Source: Schizophyllum amplum (taxonomy: Eukaryota; Basidiomycota; Agaricomycetes; Agaricales; Schizophyllaceae). From it: a DNA stretch of 64,000 nucleotides. The stretch lies in the NCBI GenBank assembly GCA_007026445.1, contig VDMD01000019.1, positions 62,001-126,000 of the forward strand. The letters are read 5' to 3'. Made by a program: the position numbers and the translations under genes. Below are positions 1 to 11,261 of this stretch, one piece after another. How positions within the stretch are numbered: the stretch's first letter is position 1; the number at the start of each line of letters is the position of its first letter. A model generated the notes under the pieces. That model was not told the origin of the DNA. It ran no database searches and was given only the letters and a program-made list of their open reading frames with translations.

Positions 1-1282
1 TTGATGCGGAGGGGCGTGTGGTTCGCCAGTCCAAGCAGGCGCCGACTCAGAACGGTGCAGAGAACACCTCTGCTGCATCCGCGACACCCTCTGGATCGGT
101 ACCCAATGGTGCCCCGCCGACACCGTCTGCTGAGCCGCCGATGTCCACGCCGACGCTCCCGATCTCGCGCCCGAAGCCCCGGCCTTTGAAGAACGCTGCA
201 TGGGGTCCCAAAAGCGTTGTGGACCGGGCTGCTGCAGATAAGGTCGGCACGGCTACCACGGCGACGCCCCCCGGCGCAGCTTCCGCGGTGGCGTCACCCG
301 GCGGCGGGAGTCAGGAGCAGATGAATGTCGACCCTCCGTTCGACCGCCCTTCCACACCCTCCTCGCCATCCGGCAGCTCAGGCGGTATTGGTGGTGCCGT
401 CAAGCGCCCTCGCGCGCCGTCCGCGCCTTCATCGCCATCCAAGGCTCGCCCGATGAAGAAGGCGCGCTCGGGTCTTTCGCTTATGACCGAAGAGGACTTC
501 GCAGCTGCGGAGCGCCTGGAGGAGAACATGGACGAGGATGCAGACGAGGAGGAGGAGGAGGAGGAGGAGGAGGAGGAAGAGGAGGAGGAGGGCATCGAAC
601 CGACCACTGGCAATGCAAGTCACCGTGCGCCGGACGCGTCGAGCGGAGCCACGAAGAAGGACGTGCCGGTCGAAGCTGCGAAGGATGTGCCGGCGGAGCT
701 CACCGCGAAGGTCGTCCCGCTCGAATCCGCGACGGACGGCGCCCGCGACAAGATCAACGACGTGCCTGGCTGCCCCGCCGATGCGCCCGAATGGGTCTCC
801 GCAAACTTTGCCCTTCTCCACACCCCCGAGCTGGGCAGCAAGTACCTAGCTGCCTTGCAAGCCTGGATGGCCCTGGAGGCGAAGTGGATTACGACGCGAA
901 CAAGGGCACCAACTCGAAGGGGTCGTCGGATCGTCCAGAGGTCTTGGAGAAGTGGATTCGCGGAGGACGCGCACCTCGCACGAAGAAGCGTCCCGTTGTT
1001 GCAGACGTGGCGTCCTTCGAGGCAGACGTCTGGCGATGGTGGTCGGGGCTGCAGCCGGACTGGAGGAAGTTCAACGCCGACGGCCGCCCATCTGAGGATC
1101 GAGAGGTTGATGCATCGGCGGAGTGGGGCGTGCTCGGCGTTCACGGTCAGAACGGACTCCTGAACGCTGTTGCCGTCTCATGCTGGTGGGGGATGGCACT
1201 CGATGGGCGCGGCAGCCGTTCGTGGGATCGCTTCGTTGACGAGGTGATCTGGGCATGTGAGGAGCAGGCGGAGGTGGCGTAA
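1..1282 (+). pseudogene. Acidic low-complexity protein with Trp-rich C-terminus, 5' cut by window, frameshifted
   Basis: The frame open from the left edge encodes a Ser/Pro/Ala-rich region, a basic patch (KARPMKKARSG) and a run of about 16 glutamates (nt 540-590). It then reads into LGSKYLAALQAWMALEAK. Near nt 880-890 the sensible continuation (DYDANKGTNSKG, then a segment with WRWWSGLQPDWRKF and VSCWWGMALDG) lies in another frame, so one base has been lost or gained there. That second frame stops at 1282. I see no splice sites at the junction. From memory, similar proteins with a WW-LQP-WR block recur in agaricomycete genomes, but I cannot name a function. The true start lies upstream of the window. 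The protein may be nuclear, judging from its acidic tract and basic patches (inference). Confidence 0.5.
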
Positions 1283-2620
1283 AGTAAATCGTTTGTTATC
1301 TTTTCTTGCTGTTTTTGCTATGCCTAGCTGAGTTCGGGGCTCTCTCTTGTGTGCATGGTTCCTGTGTCGAGTATTTATTATGTATCCTATATGTACGGGG
1401 TCTCATATATCTTGTAGGCTCGTAGCGACGGGTTGTTTGTATCTTGTAGAAGTTGAACATGAAGTCATGTGACACGATGACGTTATTGAAGCACCTGACT
1501 GCGTGTTCGGGACTTGTAAATTTTCAGAGCGCCAACGCGGACGATGAGGAGACAGAGCCCACTGGCCAGGGTATCATTGGCAGCTTTCTTAGAGTGGTTG
1601 GGGAGGGCATTCGTTGTATTCACAGTCATATATACAACTACAACATAAGTCTTGCAGCAGCATCATGAAGAGCAGTACAAAGATAAGACGGTCGCTGCCG
1701 GCGACAATCTGCTGGATATGTTAGCCTCTGAAGGCAGGGAGTTGACTGTGACACACCAGCATGATGAGGAGGGGCCCATCAGACGTGTGGAGAGCCTGCG
1801 GCGGGGCCGCAACGCCGGGATTGCGCTCGCATTGTAGACGGTTCGTACGGCGGCCGTTGCATGCTGAAAGGGAGATAAAGAACGACTGGGGGTGTACAGT
1901 AGCGGTGGAGGTGCGGCGGTCCAGCCAGTCGCCGGGCGCGGCGGGGAGCGGGTAGCGGGTGCGCTGGGGAAGCGCGAGCGCGCTGGAGCTGGCGATCGGG
2001 GCGTTGCCAAGCCCTGTGAAAGGAGCTATCCCGGGCCTCAGCATGGCTAATATGGTGAGCTGAGCAGCAAGCGGAGGGGCGTGAGTGGAGGCGGGGGGAG
2101 GGGGCGCTGGTGGGGGCGGGCGCGGGCGCGTACCGGCGGGCGGTGGGGACGAGCAGGCTTTTTATTCCCAAAGGGGGTGTGATCGTGGTCATGATGAAGC
2201 ACGCGAGCATCGGGTACCGCAACGCAAGCGCAGCAATTAATTCAGGACCCGTTTCCCGGTGCGGGAGGGGGAAATATATACGCATATATCCTGATATGGG
2301 CCTAATGCAGGCATATACCCCAATATATAAGCCCAATAAGCCCTAACCAGGGCCCCAGCCATATAATGGCTGATGGGCCACAACCACTGCCTGGTTAATC
2401 CCATGGTCAGTGCAATGCATCCCACTGGTTATACCAATAGATCTTTGTCAAATCTACCAGGCAGGGCTCGAAAGGCGCGTCTTCTCTACCTCCGCCTTCT
2501 CCTCTCGTGCCTCGCGCGCAGCCTTCTCGATATCCTTCTTGAGGGCGTCGACGGCGGTTTCCGCTGCAGGCGCACGGCATCTAGGGCATCCTCGCATACC
2601 TGGCAGTTTTTGTCCTCGGT
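1283..2620. other. Intergenic stretch, no supported gene
   Basis: Short open frames exist but none looks coding. The stretch holds T-rich sequence after the first gene (a likely 3' UTR and polyadenylation zone, 1290-1450), a G-rich patch (2090-2150), and an AT-rich patch of alternating TA steps at 2270-2340. A small hairpin (7-bp arms CAGCCAT/ATGGCTG, 3-nt loop) sits at 2356-2372. Confidence 0.5.
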
Positions 2621-2629
2621 CCTAGTCGG

Positions 2630-4744
2630 ATAGCCCTAGTCATAGCGGCTCTGCAGCAGATCTAGCTTGCAGCACGACCTCGCCGCTTTCATAGCCTCCT
2701 GTCCGGCAGCCTTAGCACATTGCTGCGCTGTCTCCGCTGCCTTGCCGGCCTTGATTGACGAAGCGCGCGCTTGACTCGCATGTCCCAAAGCTTCCTTGAC
2801 GGTCCGCTGCAACTCTTCTTTCGCGTTTGACACCTCCGTCTTCAACGAAAGCATTGACGATTTAGCTGCCCGCTCAGCTATCTTTGCCTCTCGTGCGGCA
2901 TCTTTAGCGTTGTGGGCCGCCCGTTCGACGTCGCTGAGTCGCTTGTGATCCCGCTGGACTTCCGCATCGGCGAAATTGGCGCAGGCGCCCGTTTGCTTGT
3001 GAGACCCTTGATGCTAGGACTTCTTTTCGCTAGCTTTGGTGGCGCCCTAAGCGGCGATATTAATTTGGGTATTTTCGTTGAGCCGCCCCCGCCCCCACTC
3101 GCTATTGTTGGCCTTGCCGTTTTGTGCGTCGTCAGGATCAAGGCCGTCATAGTCGCCACATCGCCGTGCGTGAAGGTCCGGGTGAAGCTAGCGTGTCTTC
3201 GGAACAGGCATGCAAGGATGTGCTCCGCTTCCGACCCTTTTCTTTCAAAGAGAGTATCCGCAATTTGGGCTTCGACCTGGCTGAGTCTTCCTGCGAGACC
3301 AGGTGTCGCTGGACATGACGTCCTATGAAGGAACTGTTGTCGGTAATCACTTCACGGAAAGAATACGCTCACTTCTTTCACGTCTCTCCAATTCAGATAT
3401 CATTGTGCGAACATGCTCCCCTTCGCACGATGAACCGCGTCGATGTCGTCCTGCACCTCGGTGCATTGCACGTCTGGAGAGCTTTGGTTGTGTTGCCGCA
3501 CGTATTTTCGGAGCTGATGAAATCGGACATGAGATAGCCAATGAGCAGTTATAATTCGCACGCACCGGCGACTCCAAAACCTGCGACGCCTGCTCTGTAT
3601 CGGACCAGAAAGGGACGCTTGTGAGATCTATGTGGCCCCAAGCTCTTGGAGTAGATTCGGGAGCGTGCGACTATCCGACTGCGACGGGCTTCCGTTGCCT
3701 CGCACCTGAGAACTCGAGAACTTACCGGGTCTCCTATACGCTGACTCGGAGTACCGTCTATGGCTGCATCTTCCAGACCCCGAGAATCAGTAAGACGTGG
3801 ACCATAAATCGGCGCTGCTCACCGGAGAGACTATGGGATGGAACCCCCAAATATCCGCGCGCTTCCTGTAAGAAAGCTGTAGTGGTAGGACCAAAATCCT
3901 AGAGGTTTCGTTCTCGAACCTCCACTATCATCCCCGAACACCTGCGCGAGACTATTTTGAATTGACCGCAGATGTTTCTTGGTAGGCTTCGTCGTCTAAG
4001 ACGTACCGAACTAGGTTGTCGCGCAGATCATTATAAGGTGCGTCACACAATCAGATCGTATTCCTTCAGACTGAGACTCACCAAGGTGGTCCAGGAGACC
4101 TTGAAGTACCGTTTGCGTTAGGAACCGCTCGCCATCCGGCGGGAGAAGTCCTTTCTTTGCTGCGCCGGCAGTAAATCGCGCTGAGTAGCGTAAGCAAGAC
4201 GCATGGACGCTAGCATTCAAATAACCTCTATTCGCTTCATCCATTCTTCAGTGAGCCCGTCTTCCGCCCAAGCTGCAAAGGCCTTCCGGAATTCTGCTTA
4301 TGCGTAATTTGCAGCAGCGCATCAGTCTACCGTTTCTTACTCTCGAGTCGGGTCTGGATTTTGGCGTCGACGGCATCGATGCGAGACCGAAGTGGCACGG
4401 TCTCGTTCTGCGGCCTCATCCTTTACCAACCTCAGCTCGTTCTGCAAGACATCCACGGTCGCGCTCACTCGGTGACGGTCTGCTTTAGAGATAAGTACTG
4501 TTCGGATATTGCTCTTTTCCTCACGCACCCGACGAAGAGTCTTGCATGTCCGATTTATATCTTGCTCTTGGTTATTTGCATCGACCGCAGCAGTAGTAAA
4601 GTCGGTCAGGAACCACTCGATATATCGTACGCCTTGCAGGACGTATTCGGCCTGAGTTCCTCGAGTTCTGATTTGCGACGGGAATTGGTCCTCTAACGCA
4701 TGCTCGCCGGTAGACTTGCACTGAAGATACTCAGGAACCGTCAT
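2630..4744 (-). pseudogene. Decayed coiled-coil protein gene
   Basis: On the minus strand, segments of one Ala/Glu/Lys-rich coiled-coil protein can be followed. About 4740-4390 carries heptad-like sequence (LRRVREEKSNIRTVL, DVLQNELRLVKDEAAERDR). About 3330-3160 carries QVEAQIADTLFERKGSEAEH. About 3000-2636 carries ERAAHNAKDAAREAKIAERA followed by AAETAQQCAKAAGQEAMKAA. The segments lie in different frames, and the 3100-3000 part has in-frame stops (after INIAA and after ASEKKS). Some gaps could be introns, but the stops inside otherwise coherent sequence argue for decay. No catalytic domain is visible. It could be a relic of a structural coiled-coil protein or of a transposon-borne gene; I cannot tell which. 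Confidence 0.4.
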
Positions 4745-4769
4745 TATCTAGGCATTGAAGGGCGACCTA

Positions 4770-5469
4770 CTAAGTAAGGCCTGACTCAGATGCTCGTAGC
4801 GGAGAAGAAAAGAGGTGCTCATGAACGCATGGAGCGTCTGAATGCCACACGACACAAAGGCGAGGACACAAAGGGTAGGCAGAGGGCATGTCACGATCAA
4901 GAGTTGTATATGAAGGTCCAAAGCGTAGGTATATGATGAGACGACGCGCGAGGAAACTCCATGGACGGCGCCTTCCGACGTTCAGAAGATAATTTTGCGA
5001 TGCGCTGACGCATGTCTTGTGCGCTGAGGTCGCATAAGATCCAAGCTGGATCCAGCGAGCGGTCCTTCCTTCCGGCGTCCACGTGTGCTTCATCCTCCGC
5101 CGCGCGCCCTCCTCTGCGAGCCCCTTCGTGTTCGTTACGGCGAGATCTATGGTTTTGTGTATCACTTACTGCGAAAGGGTGCAAATCTTGCGCAGCCGAC
5201 GCACCTGTATGGGCAGTGCTTCCCGCGCCGCCTCGGCCGCCGAATTCCCGCGTGTTCGTGCGCCCCGATCTGTGCCAAAGGTGATGGAAATGCAGGGGGA
5301 GATGTGGCAAGAGTGCAGTGTAAGAGCATGGAGGTGGAGGAGGCCAGCGACCACGCCCGCGGCGCGATCGGATGTCGTCAACATGATGGTCGTGAAGACG
5401 GCTTGTGTATATGGTAAGCGGCATTTGCCGAGTCATCAGTCGACAACACAGCATCCCAGCCATGTGCAA
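4770..5469 (-). pseudogene. Possible coding remnant, minus strand
   Basis: Minus-strand frames contain charged stretches resembling coding sequence (SAQDMRQRIAKLSSERRKAP near 5010; NEHEGARRGGRAAEDEAHVD near 5110), but no single frame or obvious splice path joins them. It lies just upstream, in transcription sense, of the decayed coiled-coil gene at 2630-4744 and may be the 5' part of the same relic. No domain is recognised. Confidence is low, and it may be chance open sequence in GC-rich DNA. Confidence 0.15.
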
Positions 5470-6430
5470 AATCGCAGAGCTCTAGCCAAATTCTCCCTCG
5501 CCTCTTTCGTTCTTACCCCCTCCAGATCTCTTACCCCGCCCTATCTCTCCTAATATCTCTATCTCCTTGTTCTCCCTGCTGTCCTCCCATCCCTCCTGTG
5601 TTCTTCCGCTCCACCCCTAATGGTGATTGCATGAGCTTCAGATTCTGAAAGCTTTGCAGGCGGTTGTGCGCTTGCCGATATGATCGGGCTGCGCGGACAT
5701 TGCGACTGCGAGACCCGGCTGCTTCGTATGGGCGAGCAACGTCGTGGTAAGAATATACGTAGCTATCCTGCGCGCAATTTTCTGACTTTATCTCGGTCAT
5801 CACGGCACGCGCGGGCCTATCTGGCGAGGTCAAACTTATGTCTGACGAGGGGTCGGTCTGCCCGTGACGAACACGAGCCTATGCTGACCTAGATCTACAG
5901 CTCTACAAGGTATACGTAGTGCTTTGGTTTTTCAGCGATCGCCCAAAAGTTCAGCGTAGCTATGAGTACCTGCCCTCATACGCGTGGAGGCCGACGCTCA
6001 ATTTGAAACCTGGCGTGGGAGCATCGAGACATCCTTGTCTCTCTTCGTCTGCCGCTGGTTCGCAGGCTGTCAGTCAAGTACGTCTCGAGGTTAAGGCCGT
6101 AGCCGCCGCTTATGCAGCCTTTTCTTGCTCCGTTCTCCATTGCATCAGTCTTCCCCCCTGTCTCCTCCAAGTCGTCGACCTCGGGCCTTGTTTATAACAG
6201 TTTCACTGCCTCCTACTTGCCCTCTAACCTCGAGCCGTCCTCAAACCGGCAGGGCCTGTTTCTCAGGACGACTCGTCGTGAGTAGAGACTGCAGGGTAGT
6301 GGGGAACACCACAGCGGATGCAAGTTTGTCTGGCCGAATGATGAACACCAGTCAGCGCCGTCCTCGTCTCGAGATCTCCTCGCTATTCACGTTTGTTGGT
6401 CTAATGCCGTGCGTGAACACGTTTTGATGA
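5470..6430. other. Intergenic stretch
   Basis: It contains a pyrimidine-rich patch (5480-5600) and several short open frames without recognisable sequence. No gene is supported. Confidence 0.4.
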
Positions 6431-6434
6431 CGCA

Positions 6435-7380
6435 ATGCTCATAGTTTCTCTACGGCGCCCGGTCCGAATGCCGATTTACCCATGTTGCTTCGCCTTTCAA
6501 TGCGTGCGCGCGCACAAACTTGTCCACTACCAGTACTCTGTCTTCCTCATGGGCCCTCTCATCTATCGGTTGAGGAATCCTCAGCTTGCGCCGCGCACGG
6601 CTCAGATTGATCATCATCATGTCCATCTCATGCCGTCGATAGGCGATATAACAGCAGTACGCCCTTTGTCTGGTTACAACTGGGTGGCGGGGCCTTCGAG
6701 TCCTTCACCAAGGCAGGTTGTCTTCACCGTCTACTGTACATATGACTCACTCTTGTGTAGTTCTTGGGACGCATCATCTGAAGGTTCCACTTCAGACGAG
6801 GCGGATGACATGCCCCCCCTTGAACAGGTCGACGTGGCTTCTCCAACCCTCAGGCAAGTTCCTTTTGGCCTTTATGCACGTACAACTTATGTCTGGGCAG
6901 TCATTTGAACACGTCAGCCCAAATATCGACCTCAGACGATCGCGAGGCATTGGATCAAACGTCTTCGACCGCCGCCGTTCAGCAAGGCGCAAGTGACAAT
7001 GACGGCATCCCTACCATGTTTCCTGTCGAGGAGCACATCCCCACACCCCCGTCCCTCATATCAATCACTACCCCTAGCAATTCATCGGCTGACTGGCAAG
7101 TCCATATTCATGCGTTGCGCGTCAGTCACTGATATATTTACAGCGCCGCACTGCTCTCAGAGCTTACTCTGACTATATTGTATTGCTCTTCTGTTGCAGG
7201 TACCGCGGAGGAGTCACGGTGAGCCGACCACGAACATCCTGGCCAATGACTGACACCGTCCAAGTGCTTCGGAAGATCTCGCCCGTGTCATGCAGCGGTG
7301 TGTAAGTATATATGTGTTCAAACTCTGAACAGGATGCTCATCTCACTCAGCTACAGTTCGTACTTGCTCGCAACTCCCGT
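6435..7380 (+). CDS. Hypothetical spliced gene with two GC-AG introns
   Basis: An open frame from 6435 runs through DEADDMPPLEQVDVASPTL and then meets AG|GCAAGT at 6854. Removing 6854-6900 (47 nt, ends CAG) joins in frame to HLNTSAQISTSDDREALDQT and on to TPSNSSAD, where a second GCAAGT donor at 7096 pairs with the acceptor ending at 7143 (48 nt, branch CACTGAT). The next exon continues to EESR, a GTGAGC intron of about 46 nt follows (branch GACTGAC), then ASEDLARVMQRC and a GTAAGT donor. Phase is kept at each of these four junctions, which is the main support. The product is Ser/Thr/Pro-rich with no recognised domain. The start and the last exon are uncertain. Confidence 0.35.
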
Positions 7381-7399
7381 TGCCCGTGAGTGTGGTGCT

Positions 7400-8600
7400 T
7401 GCAGCTGATGTTCAAAGGGGGAGGTTGTAACGATAGATTTTCCGACTATGTCCACTCTGCGCCGACGCGTTGATTTATTGCGTATAGACGAAGAACACGG
7501 AATCATATAGTTAGCTATTTCGTCGCTTACTTCGTTCCCGCTGACCTCATTCAATGAGACGTTCAAGACGTGACCGCGTCAAGACGTCGGTCGTGGTGCC
7601 ACAAAGTGGCCGACTCCTATGTGCTCGCGAAGGCTTTTATTGATCGCCTACATAGCTTGTTTGCGTACGCGGCGACAATTTCTCTCTGTCGATGATGCAA
7701 TGACCGCCACGGTATCTTCTGTCCCTTGACTATGACAAGCTAAGGGCTTCGGGCAGACTGTGGTCTGCCAGGAGAGGAGAGGAGAGGTGGAAGGAGCGGA
7801 GGCATACGGCTGATCTTTGATCAACCCCACACGACATGTGAGAGATGTCACGGCACGCGTCGCTTGTCCGTGTATACGGTGTGATAATGAGGAAGGTATA
7901 CGAGAGCATGAAGGAAGGAAACCCGAAGTTTGCCATGTCGGGCTTCGGGAATATCAACCATCACGTGACAAGTTGATATCTGCGGCCGGACGTCGAGTTG
8001 CCGACAGTTACTGCGAGGGGAGTCCGGTCTGACCGACATGCAAAGGCCGCAATTAACCAAGGCCGAAGCAGCGCCGAGCGTAGGCTAGTCAAAAGGTGAA
8101 GGACGGTGCGGCGAGAAAACGAGTGGGCAGCGGCTGTGTCAGCTGAGTCATGAGCACACGTCTTCGAAGAAGTGACGCGTAGTACGCGCTCGGACTCTCG
8201 GACGCCACAGCAGAGCGTGACGCTTTGGGCCAGCATCTGCCCTTCCGCTCCTTTGCTTGCCTGTCAACAGGCCTCGCGCTCATACTTCGCGTGAGCGCGG
8301 CTCTCATCAGTGTTGATTATATTCCGGTTCGAATCGCACGCGCCGTCCAACGACCTCCATGGTAAAATCTGAGTTCACGCAAGGCCATCGATACGCGACA
8401 TCGCCCGGCCAAGGATTCCTGTTTCCGCTCGTGGCTTCAGTGCCACGTCGCCGGTACAAGCTCCTTACAGGCCTTGTGTCATGTGGTCCCTATCAATAAG
8501 CGGACTGGTTGGGCGCATGGTTCTCATGAGACTATGAATGTTGCCGACAACCACGTCACTGTCCGTCAGCGCACGCCTACGAAGTTCAAACACATCGCAT
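7400..8600. other. Intergenic stretch between divergent or convergent genes
   Basis: No convincing coding sequence. A GGTTCGAATC string at 8323 resembles a tRNA B-box but lacks a T-stem (see rejected items). A short purine repeat (GGAGA units) lies at 7773-7790. Confidence 0.4.
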
Positions 8601-8629
8601 GCGGATCCTGAAATTCATCGTGGACATGA

Positions 8630-9823
8630 CTACGATACTTCGTACGCGCGCTGCATGACCTCTTGCTTGGACTGCACCTCATTGACTTTGTACATGCGGT
8701 GCACATAGTAATCACCAGGCGCGCTCGCCCACGAAACAGAGTCTTTGGGGTACGATCTCTTGACGACTTCGAGACGAGCGTCATCCGCGCACCACTGCAA
8801 ACAAGCATAAGGATGAATGTCAATATATCGGGGAATACATATGAATCCCTCACGTAAAGTTGCGTGCCCTCGACTGGGGTAGTGTAACGATTGCCCGAAC
8901 GCGTCTGGCTGGTCGCTATGAAAGGGTCCGTAGCGATAACGACTGCACCGTGCTTCATGTTACAGATGAGCCTGTCGATTATATGCCGATTTACTGGCAA
9001 TTCCATGATGCATAGAAAGATAGATGTAAGACTGGGTACTCACGTGAACTCCCAAAACTTTGTTGTTGGCCACAAGTAGATCCGCACGGGCGACCCATTC
9101 GGCGACTCTTGGGCTCAAAAGCATATCAGCGTTCTCCAGAACAACCCGACCCATCGGTACAGCCAGGTGTGCACATTGCAGACGAGCAGCAAGGTGTAGT
9201 TCTTCGGCAATGATGTGAAGCTCGGGACGCAGCTCTACGCCATATGCGTCGCAGCCGATCTGAATGGCTGCCTGAATGACCAGGTTGCCGATGCCGGACC
9301 CAAGATCTACAACAGTCGACGCAGAGTCAAGATGTACTTCCTCAAGGATCGTGTGCACAAAATACGGCTGGAATTCACCATACGTGACTTCCCGTATTTT
9401 GGGACACCCCGGGAGAAGATCGACGACGTGGTCGACGTGCTTCCGACGCAGTTCCCTCAGGACCCGCATGAGTTCGGCACCTATGATATGTTGAGAATAC
9501 CTTTAGAGGCGGTAAACAAGAGAGAGAAGAGTGAATTCTCCCACCGGAAGGCTTCCGCGACGGAGGCACAAGAGTCCAGACGTCCCATCGGAAGATGGGC
9601 ACGCGTCATAGAAGCGCGCAGATCTTCGCCTTCTTGTTTTTTCCTAGCCCTAAAGCAATTCGTTGTAGCTGGAATCGCAACGGTATATATGGTCAGACTT
9701 ACCTACGCTCTCTTGCTTTCGCATTGTCTCGCGCGCGAGTGTCAGAGTTTTCACGACGCTTCTGGGAGCGTTGCGTCGAAGTAGCAACATTGCGCGTGCG
9801 GATGACACCGAAGCTTGGGGCAT
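8630..9823 (-). CDS. DOT1-family histone methyltransferase-like protein
   Basis: Predicted 344-residue SAM-dependent methyltransferase of the DOT1 class (nuclear enzymes methylating histone H3 in the globular core). The proposed exons are 9823-9703, 9668-9501, 9480-9040, 8993-8854 and 8794-8630; all phases match. The catalytic core is clear: TYGEF at residues 129-133 (the YGE motif), SAM-binding DLGSGIGN at 155-162, acidic GVEL at 177-180, the DOT1 signature NN in LVANNKVL at 235-236, MKHGAVVIATDPF after it, and SVSW...GDYYVHR near the end. The C-terminal junctions use good GT-AG sites. The intron at 8994-9039 needs a weak GTACCC donor; GTGAGT four bases upstream in transcription sense is stronger but shifts frame. 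The N-terminal ~97 residues, including a 20-nt intron (9481-9500), are less secure. Substrate is inferred from family only. Confidence 0.8.
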
Positions 9824-9839
9824 TGTCTGCGATCAGAGT

Positions 9840-10550
9840 TCTTGCACTCAATTAGCAAACTTTGGCCGGAGAGGAGTTCACGGTGAACGTACTCCGACTG
9901 ACGAATCACATCCTTCTCCTGCGTGAGAGCACCGTGGTACGAGCCTGAGCGAGTCGTTAAGACCGCGAGGTCGGAAGATGAGACGGGAAGGTAAGAGCAC
10001 CATACCCGAATTGTGCATTGTCGAACTTGCGAATGACGTTGTGAATCTGATGGCGGTAGTTTTAAACGATTCCAAATTGGGTCACGCATCGTGGCTCGAG
10101 GCCGGCCGATGCCAAAGTCACGTGACGTTGACTCGTGGTGACGATGATGAACACTCGAGAGACGACTTATCTTCTGCTGCTTCGCTGTGATCCCAGCTGG
10201 CGGATGCTTCACGTCTACCCCTCTGATTATAATTAGGAGTTCGTATATGACAGACTTTAATCGCCACACAAGCCCTTGAATCCACCTTTGGGCAGAGTCA
10301 ACGACACATTCTGTCGTGCCTGCGAGCTACGACTAGTAAGTGGCCCTAGGGCATGTACGAGACCTGCGTGATAAGTAGACTACAAAAACTATATGTGGCC
10401 TGAAGCTTGATCAAGTTCTACGTAACTTGATTCAATGTAAGTACTGTAAACAGACAATGAGATACAGACAAAGTCAGACATATTTGCCCCACAATAACAG
10501 GTACCTCATGACCATCGCTACGCCAGCGCACCGACGTTTCGCCTTGCTCG
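9840..10550. other. Upstream region of the DOT1-like gene
   Basis: It may contain the promoter of the minus-strand DOT1-like gene. A 172-codon open frame on the minus strand (10269-9751) overlaps the proposed first exon. It has no recognised domain, so I treat it as possible extra 5' coding or chance. No other gene is supported. Confidence 0.3.
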
Positions 10551-10566
10551 CGGACGCGTACCTTGC

Positions 10567-11020
10567 GGCTCGCCGGACGGCGATGTGTTGCCTCATCGCC
10601 TAGGGACCTCGTTCGCCGGACGTCACGAACGCTGCTCGATCCGACAGCTTCACGACCCCGTCAAAGGCGAAACCAAAGACTCACCCCGCTCGCCGGACGG
10701 CGATCCATTGCCTCAACGATCGGGCGCCGGTACCGAGGTACAGGCGGAATGGCGGATTGGAGGGCGTGAGATGGAAGGTCGCGAGATGGAAGGTGGCGAG
10801 CTTGGAGGTCGTGGTCGTAGGTGCGTCAAGGTCGTTGGCTCGAAGTTCTCGCGCTTCGAGGACGAGGTCGGCGGACTTCGAGGACAAGGTCGGTGAGTTC
10901 GGGGACGAAGTCGTCGAGCTTTGAGGGCGACCTCGCGAACGTGAGGCACACGACGGTGGAGGCGCGGCGAAAGAAGACGCGAAAGCGCCGCTCGCCGGAC
11001 GTCGATACATTGCTTCACGA
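10567..11020. repeat. Three spaced copies of a ~30-bp CGCCGGACG motif
   Basis: A segment reading GCTCGCCGGACGGCGAT, two or three variable bases, then TTGCCTCA occurs at 10567-10598 and 10687-10720, and in diverged form (GTCGATACATTGCTTCA) at 10988-11020. A shorter relative (TTCGCCGGACGTCA) sits near 10610. The region also has GAGATGGAAGGT duplicated at about 10768-10795. It marks the left border of a GC-rich repeat block. Confidence 0.6.
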
Positions 11021-11153
11021 CTTGTGAGTCTGCAGGTATTCGTCAGTGTCGCGGAGCACTGAATGAGCGCCTTACGCACCTTCCCAGCGCGCACGACAGC
11101 CTCCCGACATGAGCGACGACGCTCTCCATCCTCGCTGATCACGACTCCCTGCC

Positions 11154-11236
11154 CAACATCCGCGGCACCTCCCCCAACGTCCACGGCACCTTCCCCGACA
11201 TCCGCGGCACCCTCCCCAACGTCCACACACATCCAA
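11154..11236. repeat. ~21-bp tandem repeat, four imperfect units
   Basis: Alternating units CATCCGCGGCACC and CGTCCACGGCACC with CTCCCC/TTCCCC spacers, period about 21 bp. Read on the minus strand they give a DVGEGA-type 7-residue repeat. The period is a multiple of three, so the repeat can vary without shifting frame, but no surrounding gene is established. Confidence 0.7.
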
Positions 11237-11261
11237 AATACGCGACCACCCTCCCAACACG

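Noticed and set aside
311..821. Minus-strand frames rich in Ser or Leu opposite the acidic gene
   Set aside because: They are the reverse of the GAG-repeat (poly-Glu) tract and have no independent support.
8318..8340. B-box-like GGTTCGAATC suggesting a plus-strand tRNA
   Set aside because: The bases flanking the loop do not pair (TCCGG against CGCAC), and no D-arm or acceptor stem can be drawn.
9215..9784. 189-codon plus-strand open frame
   Set aside because: It is antisense to the DOT1-like exons, whose motifs are unambiguous on the minus strand.
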